A stretch of 64,000 nucleotides of DNA from Alkalimonas collagenimarina (GTDB taxonomy: Bacteria; Pseudomonadota; Gammaproteobacteria; Enterobacterales; Alteromonadaceae): NCBI RefSeq assembly GCF_030717845.1, contig NZ_JAUZVZ010000005.1:124001-188000 (forward strand). Direction: 5' to 3'. The position numbers were made by a program, and so were the translations under genes. Below the pieces are notes generated by a model that saw nothing but the letters and a program-made list of their open reading frames with translations, had not been told where the DNA came from and made no database searches. Below are positions 35,756-46,160 of this stretch, piece after piece. Positions within the stretch are counted from its first letter, which is position 1; each line of letters starts with the position of its first letter.

Positions 35756-36947
35756 TTAAGACTCCAAGCTTCGCGTTGTATAAGGTTCGCCTCTCTTTGG
35801 AGCGAGCATGTCGTTGAGCCGTCACGAGGTTTCGCTGCGCGGATGTTAAGCGACCTCGCATGAAGTCAATGCGGGCATATTGAAAATAGATCTCATCTAC
35901 ATATGGGGCCAGCTGCTCAGCTTTTTGCAAATAGCGCTCTGCTCTATGTAAACGATTGAGCTCAATCGACTCTTGAGCAAGTGCTATCCATTCATATGGA
36001 TTGGGATCATCAATGGTCGCGATCATCTGCTCGAGTTTTTCAGCTTCATCGTTTCGACCTTGCAGCATTAACATCTCACGGAAGTTAACCACTACACTTA
36101 GATTAACTGGGTAGTGCTCTAAAATAAAATGGTAGAGCTTTTCTGCTGTTGCTTCATCGTGTTGACGACGATGCAATACTGCCAAAGAGTTCAGTGCCGC
36201 AACGTTGTCTGGGGCAATCTCCAACGCTTTTTTAAGGTAGGTAAAGGCTTCTTCTCTGGCATCCTCTTTTAATAACTCAGCAGCGACATTCTGATAGTAC
36301 ATGGATATGAACAATGGCTCTGTAATGCGTTGTCCCCGGCTACGGGCTGAGGTGGGAAAGTAGTCAACATAAGTGCGGGAAAAACTAAATTGACCGGTAG
36401 TACGGTCTATCTGTGTCGGTGAGGATATCCTCGTTCGAACGTGGCTGGATACATACAAAATATCATCCACAAGTTCATAGATCGGAACTGAATAGACCAT
36501 TTGATACGACGTATTTACGTCAACCAGATTCGCGTAAGCGGTTGTTAAAATGGCCAACGACAGGCAATTTCCAAGTTCCCCTTGCAGGGTATCTGCTGCT
36601 TTTAAGGTTTGACCAAAATAATTAAAGTTATCGTACCGTCGCTCAAGAAACGATAACAAACGCTTATCTGCAGTTTGAGACTGTCGAGTTTCATCATAGA
36701 AAAATTGTAAGAACTCTTCTTGTGCTTGGTCCGATAGCTCGAAAAGTGCATCAGGCTTGGGTACTTTGATGGTATCACTAGAAAGAAATAACTGATGGTT
36801 GATTGGAATATCTGCATATGTTGGCAGTAATTCAGCCTGATTTTTTGGTACTGGCTGGCTATGGTGAGCTGAAGGGGGCGTTGTGCAACCAATCAAAAGT
36901 AACATGACTAGATTGAAGTACAGACTATGCAAGACGAATTTACTCAT
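35742..36947 (-). CDS. lipoprotein with transglutaminase-like and TPR regions
   Basis: The 401-residue protein has a lipoprotein signal (MLLLIGC, Cys about 21), then a transglutaminase/SirB1-like core with the probable catalytic Cys in GELGNCLSLAILTTAYANL (about 128) and a candidate His in YVSSHVRTRI (about 165). The C-terminal half has at least three TPR-like helical pairs (EEAFTYLKKALEIAPDNVAA; DEATAEKLYHFILEHYPVN; HRAERYLQKAEQLAPYVDE). Lipid anchoring implies the periplasmic side. The substrate is unknown; the Cys/His pattern suggests a peptidase or acyltransferase, but the third residue was not identified. Confidence 0.75.
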   Translation of the reverse strand: MSKFVLHSLYFNLVMLLLIGCTTPPSAHHSQPVPKNQAELLPTYADIPINHQLFLSSDTIKVPKPDALFELSDQAQEEFLQFFYDETRQSQTADKRLLSFLERRYDNFNYFGQTLKAADTLQGELGNCLSLAILTTAYANLVDVNTSYQMVYSVPIYELVDDILYVSSHVRTRISSPTQIDRTTGQFSFSRTYVDYFPTSARSRGQRITEPLFISMYYQNVAAELLKEDAREEAFTYLKKALEIAPDNVAALNSLAVLHRRQHDEATAEKLYHFILEHYPVNLSVVVNFREMLMLQGRNDEAEKLEQMIATIDDPNPYEWIALAQESIELNRLHRAERYLQKAEQLAPYVDEIYFQYARIDFMRGRLTSAQRNLVTAQRHARSKERRTLYNAKLGVLNESD

Positions 36948-37040
36948 TTAAATCCAAAGTAATTATCTTATGATAGTGTTTAGTTTACGCGAAGTGAGTC
37001 TGTTATCAACTTATGAACAATATTTTCAGTCGAAACAACA

Positions 37041-37065
37041 CGGCAGTTCTTGCGAAGAACCACCG
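37041..37065 (-). terminator. possible terminator after aguA
   Basis: GTTCTT-GCG-AAGAAC lies within outer CGG/CCG pairs 16 bases past the aguA stop. The trailing T-rich stretch on the minus strand is weak. Confidence 0.4.
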
Positions 37066-37080
37066 TATTAATGGCTCGAT

Positions 37081-38205
37081 TTAAGCAGGCTGCTGCTGGG
37101 TAATGCAGTGTATATTCCCACCACCAAGCAGGATTTCACGGCCAGGTACAATAACGACTTTACGTTCCGGGAATAGTGACTGCAGTAATTCAGCTGCCAC
37201 CGCATCGTTTGGATCGTCAAAGCCTGGCATGATTAAGCCACCGTTGCACAGATAAAAGTTGATGTACGAACCGGCCAGGCGAGCATTGGCTTCGCGGGGA
37301 ATGGTATGTAGCACGGAATCGACCGTGGCATACTCTTCTGGCTGAGCAATAATCGGTGCAGGCAGGGGCAGTTTGTGTACTTTTAGCTGGCGGCCTTTGG
37401 CATCGGTGCTTTGCTCTAACCGTTCCAGTGCCGCTTTGGAGCGTGCATACTGGGGATCTTGTTCGTCGTCAGTCCAGGCCAGTACCACTTCGCCAGGACG
37501 AACAAAGCAAGCCATGTTATCGATATGGCCATCGGTTTCATCCAGATAAATACCTTGTTCCAGCCAAATAACCTTACTGGTGCCGAGATAGTCGTGCAGC
37601 ATTTGCTCGACCTGAGCGCGATCCAGATGTGGATTACGGTTTGGGTTTAACAGGCATTCTTCGGTAGTCAGCACGGTGCCTTCGCCATCAACATGAATCG
37701 CCCCACCTTCCAGTACGAAACCATCGGTACGATAACGCAGTTGTTGCTCGACACTCAGCACCTTACTGGCGACCTGATCGTCCAGATGCCAGGGGAAATA
37801 CAAGCCACCATTCAGGCCACCCCAGGCGTTGAAGGTCCAGTCAATACCTCGGCTGTCGCCCAGATCGTTCACTACAAAACTTGGGCCTGTATCCCGGCAC
37901 CAGGCATCATTGGTGGATAATTCAACCACCCGGATGCGGTCAGCCAACTCAGTATTGGTATGCAGCTGGGCCAATGCATTGGCATATTGGGCAGCAGACA
38001 CACCAACGGTGACTGGTTCAAAGCGGGCAATGGCTTGAATAACCTGCGTAAATGCAGCCTGAGCAGGTTTAGCGCCCATACGCCAGTTGTCGGTGCGTTC
38101 TGGCCAGATCATCCAGGTCTGGCGATGCTGTTGCCATTCGGCAGGCATATAAAAGCCATCCTGCCGAGGGGTGCTTTGCAGTGTGCGGGCCAACTTAGTT
38201 GCCAC
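37081..38205 (-). CDS. aguA: agmatine deiminase AguA
   Basis: AguA converts agmatine to N-carbamoylputrescine, the first of two steps to putrescine. The 374-residue guanidino-modifying enzyme has [12 protein letters not shown] near the N-terminus, [14 protein letters not shown] (active-site Asp/Asn region), [26 protein letters not shown] with the catalytic His, and the nucleophilic Cys in GGGNIHCIT near the C-terminus. The start is a GTG inside the end of aguB; the overlap is 11 bases. A start a few codons later is possible. It is downstream of aguB in one operon. Confidence 0.95.
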   Translation of the reverse strand: MATKLARTLQSTPRQDGFYMPAEWQQHRQTWMIWPERTDNWRMGAKPAQAAFTQVIQAIARFEPVTVGVSAAQYANALAQLHTNTELADRIRVVELSTNDAWCRDTGPSFVVNDLGDSRGIDWTFNAWGGLNGGLYFPWHLDDQVASKVLSVEQQLRYRTDGFVLEGGAIHVDGEGTVLTTEECLLNPNRNPHLDRAQVEQMLHDYLGTSKVIWLEQGIYLDETDGHIDNMACFVRPGEVVLAWTDDEQDPQYARSKAALERLEQSTDAKGRQLKVHKLPLPAPIIAQPEEYATVDSVLHTIPREANARLAGSYINFYLCNGGLIMPGFDDPNDAVAAELLQSLFPERKVVIVPGREILLGGGNIHCITQQQPA

Positions 38206-39079
38206 CTTGCGGGGTGCTACCGTCTTTGGTCAGCAGCGGTTGATACAAATCGATGCGGCGGTCGCGAAACACGCCCCATCCACGACGATTCTGATTAACG
38301 AGGTCTAAGTCAAAGGTATGCACCAGCACGGCTTCGCTTTGCTCATCAGCTTCTTGCACCTTGGCACCGTATTCATCAGCAATGAATGAACTACCATAAA
38401 AGGTAATCGAGAAATCGTCTTCAACTTCACGGCCAATTCGGTTCGAGGCAATCAGTGGCGTCAGGTTAGCGGCTGCATGGCCTTGCTGTGTACGCTGCCA
38501 GTGGTCACGTGAATTGACATTGGCATCATGCGGCTCGCTGCCAATGGCGGTTGGATAAAACAACAGCTCCGCTCCCATCAACGCCATGCTACGGGCACAT
38601 TCAGGGAACCACTGATCCCAACAGATCCCGACGCCAATCTTCGCGTAGCGGGTTTGCCAGACTTTAAAGCCGCTGTCACCCGGGGTGAAATAAAACTTTT
38701 CTGAATAGCCAGGGCCATCCGGGATATGGCTCTTGCGGTAGACGCCAAGCAGGCTTCCATCGGCATCAAGAATGGCGACACTGTTATAAAAACAGTGTCC
38801 AGCCTTTTCATAGAAACTGATGGGCAAGACGACCGCCAGCTCTTTAGCAATCGCCTGAAAATGACGAATGGCCGGGTTGTCTTCCACGCTGGTGGCGAAA
38901 TCCAGGTACTGTTCTTTTTGTTTCTGGCAAAAATAGTTGCGCTCGAACAGCTCCTGCAACAGGATAATTTGTGCGCCTTGCGCAGCCGCCTGACGAACTA
39001 AATGTTCACCTCGGGCGATGTTTTCTTCAACATTCCAGCCGCCAATCATTTGGGTTGCGGCAACAGTTACATTTCGCAT
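38195..39079 (-). CDS. aguB: N-carbamoylputrescine amidase AguB
   Basis: AguB hydrolyses N-carbamoylputrescine to putrescine, carbon dioxide and ammonia. The 294-residue nitrilase-fold enzyme has the Glu-Lys-Cys triad: Glu in [12 protein letters not shown], Lys in [18 protein letters not shown], and Cys in [16 protein letters not shown]. Length matches plant and Pseudomonas AguB. GGAG lies 7 bases before the ATG. With AguA it forms a complete agmatine-to-putrescine route; no arginine decarboxylase gene is in the window. Confidence 0.95.
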   Translation of the reverse strand: MRNVTVAATQMIGGWNVEENIARGEHLVRQAAAQGAQIILLQELFERNYFCQKQKEQYLDFATSVEDNPAIRHFQAIAKELAVVLPISFYEKAGHCFYNSVAILDADGSLLGVYRKSHIPDGPGYSEKFYFTPGDSGFKVWQTRYAKIGVGICWDQWFPECARSMALMGAELLFYPTAIGSEPHDANVNSRDHWQRTQQGHAAANLTPLIASNRIGREVEDDFSITFYGSSFIADEYGAKVQEADEQSEAVLVHTFDLDLVNQNRRGWGVFRDRRIDLYQPLLTKDGSTPQGGN

Positions 39080-39314
39080 GAAAACTCTCCTGCAGAGCGT
39101 GCTCTAATCAGCCGCAGTCGCTGTTGGTTGACCTTGGCAGTGTCGTCCTGAACCGAATGGAGCAGGGGCGCGCAAAATGCCGTATTTTTCAACAGCCGTC
39201 AATAGTTTTTCACGATCTATGACATACTTTTTGCCGCATGCGAGTCGGTACAGAGTCATTATTTTAGCGTAGAATGGAATGGTTTAAAAATCATGAAAAG
39301 CTTGGGAGTAGGGC

Positions 39315-40466
39315 ATGTATGATCTGACGGTGGTTGGTGGCGGTATGGTGGGGGCTAGTATGGCTGCGTTGTTTGCCCAACAAGGGTGGCGCGTTGCTTT
39401 GATAGAAGCCGTTGAGCCAGCGTCATACCAGCCAGAACAACCGGCAGATTTACGGGTCTCGGCTATCAATAGACGCAGTCAAAGCTGGCTGGAGCGAACC
39501 GGGGCCTGGTCAGCGTTGAGTCAGATGCGGCTTTGTCCTTATCGCCGTTTACAGGCTTTTGAGCATCCATCGGATGTGGTGGAATTCGCGGCTGATAGCA
39601 TCGGGCAGTCGCATCTTGGACACATCGTAGAAAATCGCTTGTTGCAACTGGCGATCTGGCAGCAATTCCCTGAGCGGCTCACCCTTCATTGTCCGGCCAA
39701 AGTGGTGCAGCTGCAGCAAGATACGCAGCAAGCCAGCTTGTTGCTCGATAACGGCGAGCAACTGCAGAGCCGTTTGGTGATTGCGGCCGATGGTGCTGGC
39801 TCTCAATTACGTCAAATGGCCGGTATTGGTACTCGAGGCTGGCGTTATGCTCAAGGGTGTCTGGTTGCTCATGTGCAAACCGAGGATGAGCAGCAAGATG
39901 TCACCTGGCAGCAATTTACGGAGCAAGGTCCTCGCGCCTTCTTACCGTTATCAGGCCAGCAAGCCTCCCTGGTATGGTATGACAAGGTTGAGCGCGTCAA
40001 GCAGCTTGCCTCATTATCGCCCCCGGCTTTAACCGAAGCCATCACTGCTGAGTTTCCAGCCCAGCTCGGAAGTTGCAAGGTGGAACGCGCGGTGTGGTTT
40101 CCATTAGCTCGTCAGCATGCCTTGCAGTATTCTCAAGGGCGTGTGGTATTGGTGGGAGATGCGGCGCATGCTATTCATCCGATGGCAGGGCAGGGCGTGA
40201 ATTTGGGTTTTGCTGATGCTGCTTGTTTAGCGGAGCTGTTGTTGCAAGCCGGCGAACAGGGGGTGCAGCAGCCAGCTACGTTACTACAGCGCTATCAGCG
40301 TGAACGTCAGCCACAGAATTGGCTGATGATGACGGGGATGGATGCGCTTTATCAGGGCTTTGGTAGTCGATGGCCATTCGTTCGGTTAGCACGACGTATT
40401 GGACTACGTACTGCAGCAAGGTCGGGTGCTTTAAAAGAATGGCTGACTCGTTATGCTACAGGCTAA
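39315..40466 (+). CDS. ubiF: ubiquinone hydroxylase UbiF (demethoxyubiquinone hydroxylase)
   Basis: This flavin monooxygenase hydroxylates the benzoquinol ring of the ubiquinone precursor. The 383-residue product has the FAD-binding VVGGGMVGASMAALFAQQG at 6-24, the RVSAINRRS motif, VIAADGAGSQLRQMAGIG, and the second FAD motif LVGDAAHAIHPMAGQGVNLG. Among UbiF, UbiH and UbiI it is closest to UbiF by the segments MRLCPYRRL, TWQQFTEQGPRAFLPL and SLVWYD. It stands beside a Gln-Gln-Leu-Met tRNA cluster, as ubiF does in E. coli, which supports the name. GGAG precedes the ATG. Confidence 0.9.
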   Translation: MYDLTVVGGGMVGASMAALFAQQGWRVALIEAVEPASYQPEQPADLRVSAINRRSQSWLERTGAWSALSQMRLCPYRRLQAFEHPSDVVEFAADSIGQSHLGHIVENRLLQLAIWQQFPERLTLHCPAKVVQLQQDTQQASLLLDNGEQLQSRLVIAADGAGSQLRQMAGIGTRGWRYAQGCLVAHVQTEDEQQDVTWQQFTEQGPRAFLPLSGQQASLVWYDKVERVKQLASLSPPALTEAITAEFPAQLGSCKVERAVWFPLARQHALQYSQGRVVLVGDAAHAIHPMAGQGVNLGFADAACLAELLLQAGEQGVQQPATLLQRYQRERQPQNWLMMTGMDALYQGFGSRWPFVRLARRIGLRTAARSGALKEWLTRYATG

Positions 40467-40548
40467 TGGTATAGCGTCTGCGAGACAGTGTTTTTCATAA
40501 AGAGTGATGGTATATCTACTGCTGATGATGCATGTATGAGGACGAGAA

Positions 40549-40623
40549 TGGCAGGGGTGCCAGGATTCGAACCTGGGCATGGCGGGATCAAAACCCGCTG
40601 CCTTACCGCTTGGCTACACCCCT
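40549..40623 (-). tRNA. tRNA-Gln (anticodon TTG), distal copy
   Basis: On the minus strand a 75-nt cloverleaf runs AGGGGTG ... CACCCCT-G-CCA, with anticodon loop TTTTGAT (TTG). The sequence is identical to the neighbouring copy. Confidence 0.95.
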
Positions 40624-40660
40624 AACGTTAGGATTTGTTGCAGAATGGATCCGAAGAAAA

Positions 40661-40735
40661 TGGCAGGGGTGCCAGGATTCGAACCTGGGCATGGCGGGAT
40701 CAAAACCCGCTGCCTTACCGCTTGGCTACACCCCT
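40661..40735 (-). tRNA. tRNA-Gln (anticodon TTG), proximal copy
   Basis: Same 75-nt sequence as the distal copy, including encoded CCA. The two are 37 bases apart and probably co-transcribed with the Leu and Met tRNAs. Confidence 0.95.
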
Positions 40736-40763
40736 GCAGCTATCTTCCCTTACTTGGTACAGT

Positions 40764-40848
40764 TGGTGCGGAAGGAGAGACTCGAACTCTCACACCTTGC
40801 GGCGCTGGAACCTAAATCCAGTGCGTCTACCAATTCCGCCACTCCCGC
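40764..40848 (-). tRNA. tRNA-Leu (anticodon TAG)
   Basis: This 85-nt class II tRNA has a long variable arm, anticodon stem CTGGA/TCCAG around TTTAGGT (TAG), acceptor GCGGGAG paired with CTTCCGC including one wobble, and encoded CCA. It decodes CUA. Confidence 0.94.
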
Positions 40849-40871
40849 AATCTGTACCTGAAGAAGTAAAG

Positions 40872-40948
40872 TGGTGGCTACAGCGGGAATCGAACCTGCG
40901 ACCCCAGCATTATGAGTGCTGTGCTCTAACCAGCTGAGCTATGTAGCC
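40872..40948 (-). tRNA. tRNA-Met (elongator, anticodon CAT)
   Basis: This 77-nt cloverleaf has anticodon loop CTCATAA (CAT) and acceptor GGCTACA/TGTAGCC, close to E. coli metT. The first base pair is G-C, as in elongators and unlike the initiator tRNA. It is the first gene of the four-tRNA transcript. Confidence 0.95.
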
Positions 40949-41089
40949 ACTTAAACTTGTCTTCAGCAAGTGGCGCGTATTATCCGCATCTGCTTTGGCA
41001 GCGTCAACCGTTTTTTTAAAATTGCTGCGCTGCCCGCGCCCGTTTGCTGTTTTTATGCACAGCCTACCATGTAAGCTGTGGATAATTGT

Positions 41090-42181
41090 TTATACATTAA
41101 ACAGGAAGTGCATCACATCGCCATCTTTGACGATGTAGTTTTTTCCTTCTACCCGAAGCTTACCTGCTTCTTTGGCGCCCGCTTCACCTTTACAGGCAAG
41201 GTAGTCATCAAAGCCAACCACTTCAGCGCGGATAAAGCCTTTTTCAAAATCGGTATGAATGACACCGGCTGCTTTTGGCGCCGAGGCACCAATGGCAACC
41301 GTCCAGGCACGCACTTCTTTTACGCCTGCGGTGAAATACGTTTGCAGACTAAGCAGTGAATAACCACCGCGGATCACCCGGTTCAGCCCCGGCTCTTCCA
41401 GCCCCATATCGGCCATGAACTCGGCTCTTTCATCATCTTCAAGTTCAGCAATTTCAGATTCAATGGCGGCACACACTGGTACCACGATCGCATCTTCTTT
41501 GGCTGCAATCTCTCGTACAATATCCAGGTATGGATTGTTTTCAAAGCCATCATCGGCAACATTGGCAATGTACATGGTTGGCTTGATGGTGAGGAAGTTC
41601 ATGTAACTGATCAAAGCGACTTCCTCGGCTTCCAAAGGCAATTGGCGTAAAGTAAAACCAGCCTCTAAATGCGTTTTTACTTTTTCCAGCACAGCGATTT
41701 CAGCTTTTGCATCTTTATCGCCAGACTTAGCTTTTTTACCAACGCGGAAAATAGCTCGTTCGGCACTTTCCATATCAGCCAGCACTAATTCCATATTGAT
41801 GGTATCAATGTCATCTGCCGGGTCGATTTTTCCAGCGACGTGAATAATATTGTCATCAGCAAAGCAGCGCACCACATGACCAATGGCATCGGTTTCACGA
41901 ATATTGGCTAAGAATTTATTGCCAAGGCCTTCGCCTTTTGAGGCACCTTTCACCAAACCGGCAATATCAACAAACTCCATGGTTGTTGGGATCACGCGTT
42001 GTGGTTTGACAATCTCGGCCAGCTGATTCAACCGTTGATCAGGGACTGGCACCACGCCAGTATTTGGCTCAATGGTACAAAATGGAAAGTTGGCAGCTTC
42101 AATGCCTGCTTTGGTAAGCGCGTTGAACAGGGTAGATTTGCCGACATTAGGCAAGCCGACGATACCACATTTGAATCCCAT
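41090..42181 (-). CDS. ychF: redox-regulated ATPase/GTPase YchF (Obg-like)
   Basis: YchF is a universal P-loop protein that prefers ATP and interacts with ribosomes. The 363-residue product has Walker [10 protein letters not shown] at 9-17, the switch region [18 protein letters not shown], the NKxE-like specificity segment NVADD (NMDE type, explaining relaxed G specificity), a coiled-coil insertion, and the C-terminal TGS domain ([35 protein letters not shown]). Length equals E. coli YchF. It follows pth as the last gene of rplY-pth-ychF. Confidence 0.97.
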   Translation of the reverse strand: MGFKCGIVGLPNVGKSTLFNALTKAGIEAANFPFCTIEPNTGVVPVPDQRLNQLAEIVKPQRVIPTTMEFVDIAGLVKGASKGEGLGNKFLANIRETDAIGHVVRCFADDNIIHVAGKIDPADDIDTINMELVLADMESAERAIFRVGKKAKSGDKDAKAEIAVLEKVKTHLEAGFTLRQLPLEAEEVALISYMNFLTIKPTMYIANVADDGFENNPYLDIVREIAAKEDAIVVPVCAAIESEIAELEDDERAEFMADMGLEEPGLNRVIRGGYSLLSLQTYFTAGVKEVRAWTVAIGASAPKAAGVIHTDFEKGFIRAEVVGFDDYLACKGEAGAKEAGKLRVEGKNYIVKDGDVMHFLFNV

Positions 42182-42242
42182 GACGGTGTCCTTTCATAGG
42201 GCAGCCTGGCTGCCGATTGTACTTACAAGTTGTCGAGAGGTG

Positions 42243-42833
42243 CTAACTAGCCTGAAAACTGTGCAAGCGACTTTGCGCTTTCACCAAGCCATCTTTCAGT
42301 AGTATATCCAGGCAGCGGGCTGCTTCGTCGATACTGGCTTCAATTAATTGTTGTTCACTGGCCGGGGCTTTACCCAACACATAACCAGTCACCTGATGTT
42401 TATTCCCTGGATGGCCTATCCCCAGACGCAAGCGTAGAAATTGCGGATCATTACCGAGCTTACTGGTCATGTCTTTTAAGCCATTATGTCCTGCATGGCC
42501 GCCACCAAACTTGAACTTGGCAACCCCGGGAGGCAGCGCCAGCTCATCGTGAGCCACTAAGATAGCAGCTGTTGGTATTTTATAAAATTGAGCCATAGCC
42601 TGAACCGCTTTGCCGCTCAGATTCATGTAAGTGGTGGGGATAAGAAGCTTGATGTCATGACCAGCCAATTGCATACGGGCGGTCCGACCATAAAATTTAG
42701 GCTCATCTTTTAACGACAATTGAGCTTGTCTTGCCAGTTCTTCAATAAACCAAGCGCCAGCATTGTGTCTGGTCTGGCTGTATTCGGGGCCTGGATTACC
42801 CAGGCCCACGATCAGCTGAATGCTATCCGACAT
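42243..42833 (-). CDS. pth: peptidyl-tRNA hydrolase Pth
   Basis: Pth frees tRNA from peptidyl-tRNA that drops off ribosomes. The 196-residue product shows [19 protein letters not shown], with the catalytic His about residue 22, [32 protein letters not shown], and GHNGLKDM. Length is standard (E. coli 194). The ATG overlaps the rplY stop by one base (TAATG), implying translational coupling. Confidence 0.97.
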   Translation of the reverse strand: MSDSIQLIVGLGNPGPEYSQTRHNAGAWFIEELARQAQLSLKDEPKFYGRTARMQLAGHDIKLLIPTTYMNLSGKAVQAMAQFYKIPTAAILVAHDELALPPGVAKFKFGGGHAGHNGLKDMTSKLGNDPQFLRLRLGIGHPGNKHQVTGYVLGKAPASEQQLIEASIDEAARCLDILLKDGLVKAQSRLHSFQAS

Positions 42834-43462
42834 TACTCGGCTGAATCAGCTGCTTCTTCTTCACCGTCGTCTGTATCAACCGCTTTACCAGCTGGTTTGT
42901 TGACAGAGACAACAGCCAGGTCATGACCTTCACCTTTGGTTAACTGAGTGAAAGTAACACCTTTAGGTGCAACTAAATCAGACAAGTGAATGGTTTGGCC
43001 AATTTCGACATTGGTCAGATCAACTTCGATGAACTCTGGCAGGTCTTTTGGCAATACCGTGACTTCAACTTCGTTGGCACCGTGCACAACAACACCGCCT
43101 TTCTTCACTGGAATTTCTTCATTCAGGAAGTGCAGAGGGATGGTGGTATGCAGTTCGTGGCCAGCTTCAACACGTTGAAAATCGACGTGCATGATTTTTG
43201 GCTTGAACGGGTGACGCTGCATATCTTTAACGATAGCCTGAATCTTCTCTTTGCCGACATTCACAGTTAGAATGTGCGAGTAAAAAGACTCAAAGCTTTG
43301 AGATTTTAACAGCTTAGCATGATCTAAAGTGATCGATACAGGCTCTTTTTCACCACCGTAAATGATGGCAGGTACTTTGTCCTGATGACGAAGGCGGCGG
43401 CTCGCACCTTTCCCTAAGTCAGTCCGGACTTCAGCATCTAAAACATAAATTGCGTCAGACAT
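42833..43462 (-). CDS. rplY: 50S ribosomal protein L25/Ctc
   Basis: L25 binds 5S rRNA. The start ATG gives [19 protein letters not shown] and has GGAG 6 bases upstream; the frame opens four codons earlier but without support. At 209 residues this is the long, general-stress-protein Ctc form, with the L25 domain (about 1-90: [37 protein letters not shown]) followed by the C-terminal beta domain, unlike the 94-residue E. coli protein. The last residues are very acidic ([14 protein letters not shown]). It heads rplY-pth-ychF. Confidence 0.95.
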   Translation of the reverse strand: MSDAIYVLDAEVRTDLGKGASRRLRHQDKVPAIIYGGEKEPVSITLDHAKLLKSQSFESFYSHILTVNVGKEKIQAIVKDMQRHPFKPKIMHVDFQRVEAGHELHTTIPLHFLNEEIPVKKGGVVVHGANEVEVTVLPKDLPEFIEVDLTNVEIGQTIHLSDLVAPKGVTFTQLTKGEGHDLAVVSVNKPAGKAVDTDDGEEEAADSAE

Positions 43463-43565
43463 GGTATTCTCCAATCAATAATAAGGTTCCACAACCCGCG
43501 ACCAGACTGTGGGACAAATGCCCCTGAAAAGGGCGCGAGATTGTACCATTGGCTGTTTTTATGCG

Positions 43566-43593
43566 CAATAAAAAAGGCACCTTTAGGTGCCTT
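43566..43593 (-). terminator. rho-independent terminator after prs
   Basis: On the minus strand AAGGCACC-TAAA-GGTGCCTT is followed by a T run, 23 bases past the prs stop. It separates prs from rplY. Confidence 0.9.
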
Positions 43594-43615
43594 GATAGCC
43601 TACTACGAGAAAGCT

Positions 43616-44560
43616 TTAATCAAACATCGAAGAAATTGACTCTTCGTTGCTAATACGGCGAATACATTCTGCCATCATTTCGCTGAGCGTTAGCTGGCGA
43701 ACTTTGCTGATGGCCTTCATCGCATCACTCAACGGAATGGTGTCGGTGACAATGAGTTCATCAATCACTGAGTTGGCAATATTCTCTGGGGCATTGCCGG
43801 AGAATATTGGGTGGGTGGCATAGGCAAAGACGCGCTTGGCACCATGCTCTTTCAAGGCTTCGGCTGCTTTACACAAGGTACCACCGGTATCAATCATGTC
43901 GTCGACAATAATACAATCGCGGCCAGCAACATCACCGATAATGTGCATAACTTGAGAGACGTTGGCTTTCGGACGACGTTTATCGATAATGGCCAAATCG
44001 GCATCATTCAATAATTTAGCAATAGCGCGGGCGCGAACGACACCACCGATATCTGGCGACACCACGACTGGTGAATTAAAGTCTTTTTTGCGCATATCAT
44101 CTAACAGCACAGGGCTGGCAAAGACGTTATCTACCGGTACATCGAAGAACCCTTGAATTTGTTCGGCGTGTAAATCGACGGTCAGCACCCGATCTACCCC
44201 AACACTGGATAAAAAGTCGGCAACCACTTTGGCAGTAATAGGCACTCGGGCAGAACGGACTCGACGATCCTGACGGGCATAACCAAAGTACGGCAGTACG
44301 GCTGTGATCCGGCCTGCGGAGGCGCGACGTAATGCATCTACCATGACGATCAGTTCCATCAGATTGTCGTTGGTTGGAGCACAGGTAGATTGAATAATGA
44401 AAACGTCGGAGCCACGTACATTTTCGTTGATCATGACGCTGACTTCGCCATCGCTAAAGCGACCAACTTCAGCATCTCCGAGTTTTACGTAGAGACGACT
44501 GGCAATTTTGCTCGCGAGTTCTGGTATGGCGTTACCAGCAAAAACCTTCATATCGGGCAC
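43616..44560 (-). CDS. prs: ribose-phosphate pyrophosphokinase Prs
   Basis: Prs makes PRPP, used for nucleotides, histidine, tryptophan and NAD. A GTG start at 44560 gives [16 protein letters not shown], as in E. coli, with GAGGA about 7 bases upstream; the longer frame to 44635 is not supported. The 314-residue product has ATP-binding FSDGEVSV and [16 protein letters not shown], the catalytic [18 protein letters not shown], and the PRPP loop [19 protein letters not shown]. Length is normal (E. coli 315). It follows ispE by 37 bases; the tRNA gene sometimes found between them is absent. Confidence 0.97.
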   Translation of the reverse strand: MPDMKVFAGNAIPELASKIASRLYVKLGDAEVGRFSDGEVSVMINENVRGSDVFIIQSTCAPTNDNLMELIVMVDALRRASAGRITAVLPYFGYARQDRRVRSARVPITAKVVADFLSSVGVDRVLTVDLHAEQIQGFFDVPVDNVFASPVLLDDMRKKDFNSPVVVSPDIGGVVRARAIAKLLNDADLAIIDKRRPKANVSQVMHIIGDVAGRDCIIVDDMIDTGGTLCKAAEALKEHGAKRVFAYATHPIFSGNAPENIANSVIDELIVTDTIPLSDAMKAISKVRQLTLSEMMAECIRRISNEESISSMFD

Positions 44561-44597
44561 GGTAGGATCCTCAGGGCAGTTGGAGTCCGGTTGACTA

Positions 44598-45479
44598 TCA
44601 TGGCGCCGCAGGTGCGACGCCCTGGCTTGAAACATGGGCTTTGGCCAGCGCCGCCACTACGGGTGACTCGCTAACCCCCCTGGCAATAAAGCCCCGACAG
44701 AACGAAGGCATGGTGCTCAGGGCTTTTTCAGCCTGCATTTTATCAGTAAACCCGGCAAACACACTGGCTCCGGTTCCTGTCATGCGGCTTGGGGCGTATT
44801 CTAACAACCACTGTAAGGTTAATGCAACATTCGGATAGAGCTGTTCGACCAGCGACTGACAATCGTTGCGCCATTCGGCAGTCTTTAGTTGGTCATAGCG
44901 AAGCGGCGCAGAATTGCGGGGTAAAGCTGGGTGCTGGAAAATTTCAGCGGTAGAGACATGGCAGTCAGGAGTCACCACCAGATACCAGCGCTCAGGTAGT
45001 TCAATCGGCGTCAGTTGTTCCCCAACGCCTTCGGCAAAGGCGGTTCGACCATGCACGAATACTGGCACATCCGCACCCAGTTGCAGACCAAGCTGCGCAA
45101 GTTGTTCGATGGATAAATGCAACCCCCATAACTGGTTTAAAGCCAATAGGGTGGTGGCTGCATCCGAGGAGCCGCCTCCGAGTCCACCACCAAGCGGCAA
45201 CCGCTTGTGCAAATAAATATCAGCCCCGAATGAGGTTTGGCTCTGTTGTTGTAACAGTCGTGCGGCCCGTAAGACTAAATTATCCTGACTTTCCAGTTCG
45301 GTCTGATTGCAGCGCAAACAAAGCTCGGAGGTATCTTTACGGGTAAATGTTAGCTCATCACCATAATCCAGCATTTGAAAAATGCTTTGCAAGTTGTGAT
45401 AGCCATCGGCACGGCGACCGGTGATATGCAAAAATAAATTTAACTTTGCTACGGCAGGCAGAGTGATGCTGGTATTCAT
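44598..45479 (-). CDS. ispE: 4-diphosphocytidyl-2-C-methyl-D-erythritol kinase IspE
   Basis: IspE phosphorylates CDP-methylerythritol in the MEP route to isoprenoids. The 293-residue GHMP kinase has [20 protein letters not shown] at 9-28, the glycine-rich ATP loop [18 protein letters not shown] (about 93-110), [10 protein letters not shown] with the catalytic Asp, and the C-terminal [12 protein letters not shown]. Its ATG overlaps the lolB stop by four bases (ATGA), keeping the conserved lolB-ispE-prs operon. Confidence 0.96.
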   Translation of the reverse strand: MNTSITLPAVAKLNLFLHITGRRADGYHNLQSIFQMLDYGDELTFTRKDTSELCLRCNQTELESQDNLVLRAARLLQQQSQTSFGADIYLHKRLPLGGGLGGGSSDAATTLLALNQLWGLHLSIEQLAQLGLQLGADVPVFVHGRTAFAEGVGEQLTPIELPERWYLVVTPDCHVSTAEIFQHPALPRNSAPLRYDQLKTAEWRNDCQSLVEQLYPNVALTLQWLLEYAPSRMTGTGASVFAGFTDKMQAEKALSTMPSFCRGFIARGVSESPVVAALAKAHVSSQGVAPAAP

Positions 45480-46078
45480 AGCTGCCAGTTCCTGATGACT
45501 AACCTGATACGAATATCGTCTGATTGCACCTCGATACGGCGGGGCAGCGCCAGAGTATCGTTAAAAAACTCCTGATAGTGAATATGCCATTGCATGCCAT
45601 CATGTTCTTGTAACTGAAAGGCAATTAAACGGCCGAGATGGTCATATTCTGCCGCAGTCGCATTGCTGCCAGCCACGCCCTTTAACCAGAGCGGCATATC
45701 ATCGACAGGCAGGTTCCAACCGGTTAGTGCAAACATTAACTGGCTGACATTAGCCGCCTGATAATCTTCGCCTTGCATAGTTAAGGTAATCACATCATCT
45801 GCTTTATCCAAACTAAATACACGAATACCAAGAAAGTTGGTCATGCGGGCCTGATAATCACCTTGCTGCTGTTGCCAGTGCAAGCTGCCACTGACCGATT
45901 CATCCGGGCTACGAATGCCGAGTGAGGCAGTCAGTTGGTATTCATCAAGTTGGTTCAGGCGTTGCAACCTGTCGCTGGCACTGAGGATTGGTTGCTCAGG
46001 GCTTGGCTTTATACTGCAAGCCAACAGCAGGAAAGTGCAAAAAAATGAAATAAATAACGTTTTTACGGCATATGGCAC
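45476..46078 (-). CDS. lolB: outer-membrane lipoprotein receptor LolB
   Basis: LolB receives lipoproteins from LolA and inserts them in the outer membrane. A GTG start at 46078 is chosen because GAGGA lies 7 bases upstream and it gives a compact signal peptide, MPYAVKTLFISFFCTFLLLAC, with the lipobox Cys about 21; the frame extends 16 codons further without support. The 200-residue product has the LolB beta-barrel pattern (LTASLGIRSPDESVSGSLHW; ARMTNFLGIRVFSL). The divergent neighbour is hemA, 82 bases away, as in many gammaproteobacteria. Confidence 0.9.
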   Translation of the reverse strand: MPYAVKTLFISFFCTFLLLACSIKPSPEQPILSASDRLQRLNQLDEYQLTASLGIRSPDESVSGSLHWQQQQGDYQARMTNFLGIRVFSLDKADDVITLTMQGEDYQAANVSQLMFALTGWNLPVDDMPLWLKGVAGSNATAAEYDHLGRLIAFQLQEHDGMQWHIHYQEFFNDTLALPRRIEVQSDDIRIRLVIRNWQL

Positions 46079-46160
46079 ACGAAAGTCCTCGTCTGAGCTT
46101 TTATTAACCTGGTCTTTTTCGTACAATTCGCCCCTTGAACTTTAAGGTTATCACAGGTGA

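Noticed and set aside
40532-40937. Plus-strand frames across the Gln/Leu/Met tRNA cluster
   Set aside because: They are antisense to tRNA genes, and their repeated peptides reflect the duplicated tRNA-Gln.
44561-44635. Longer Prs N-terminus
   Set aside because: A GTG with a good ribosome site gives the exact family start; the upstream codons overlap ispE and match nothing.
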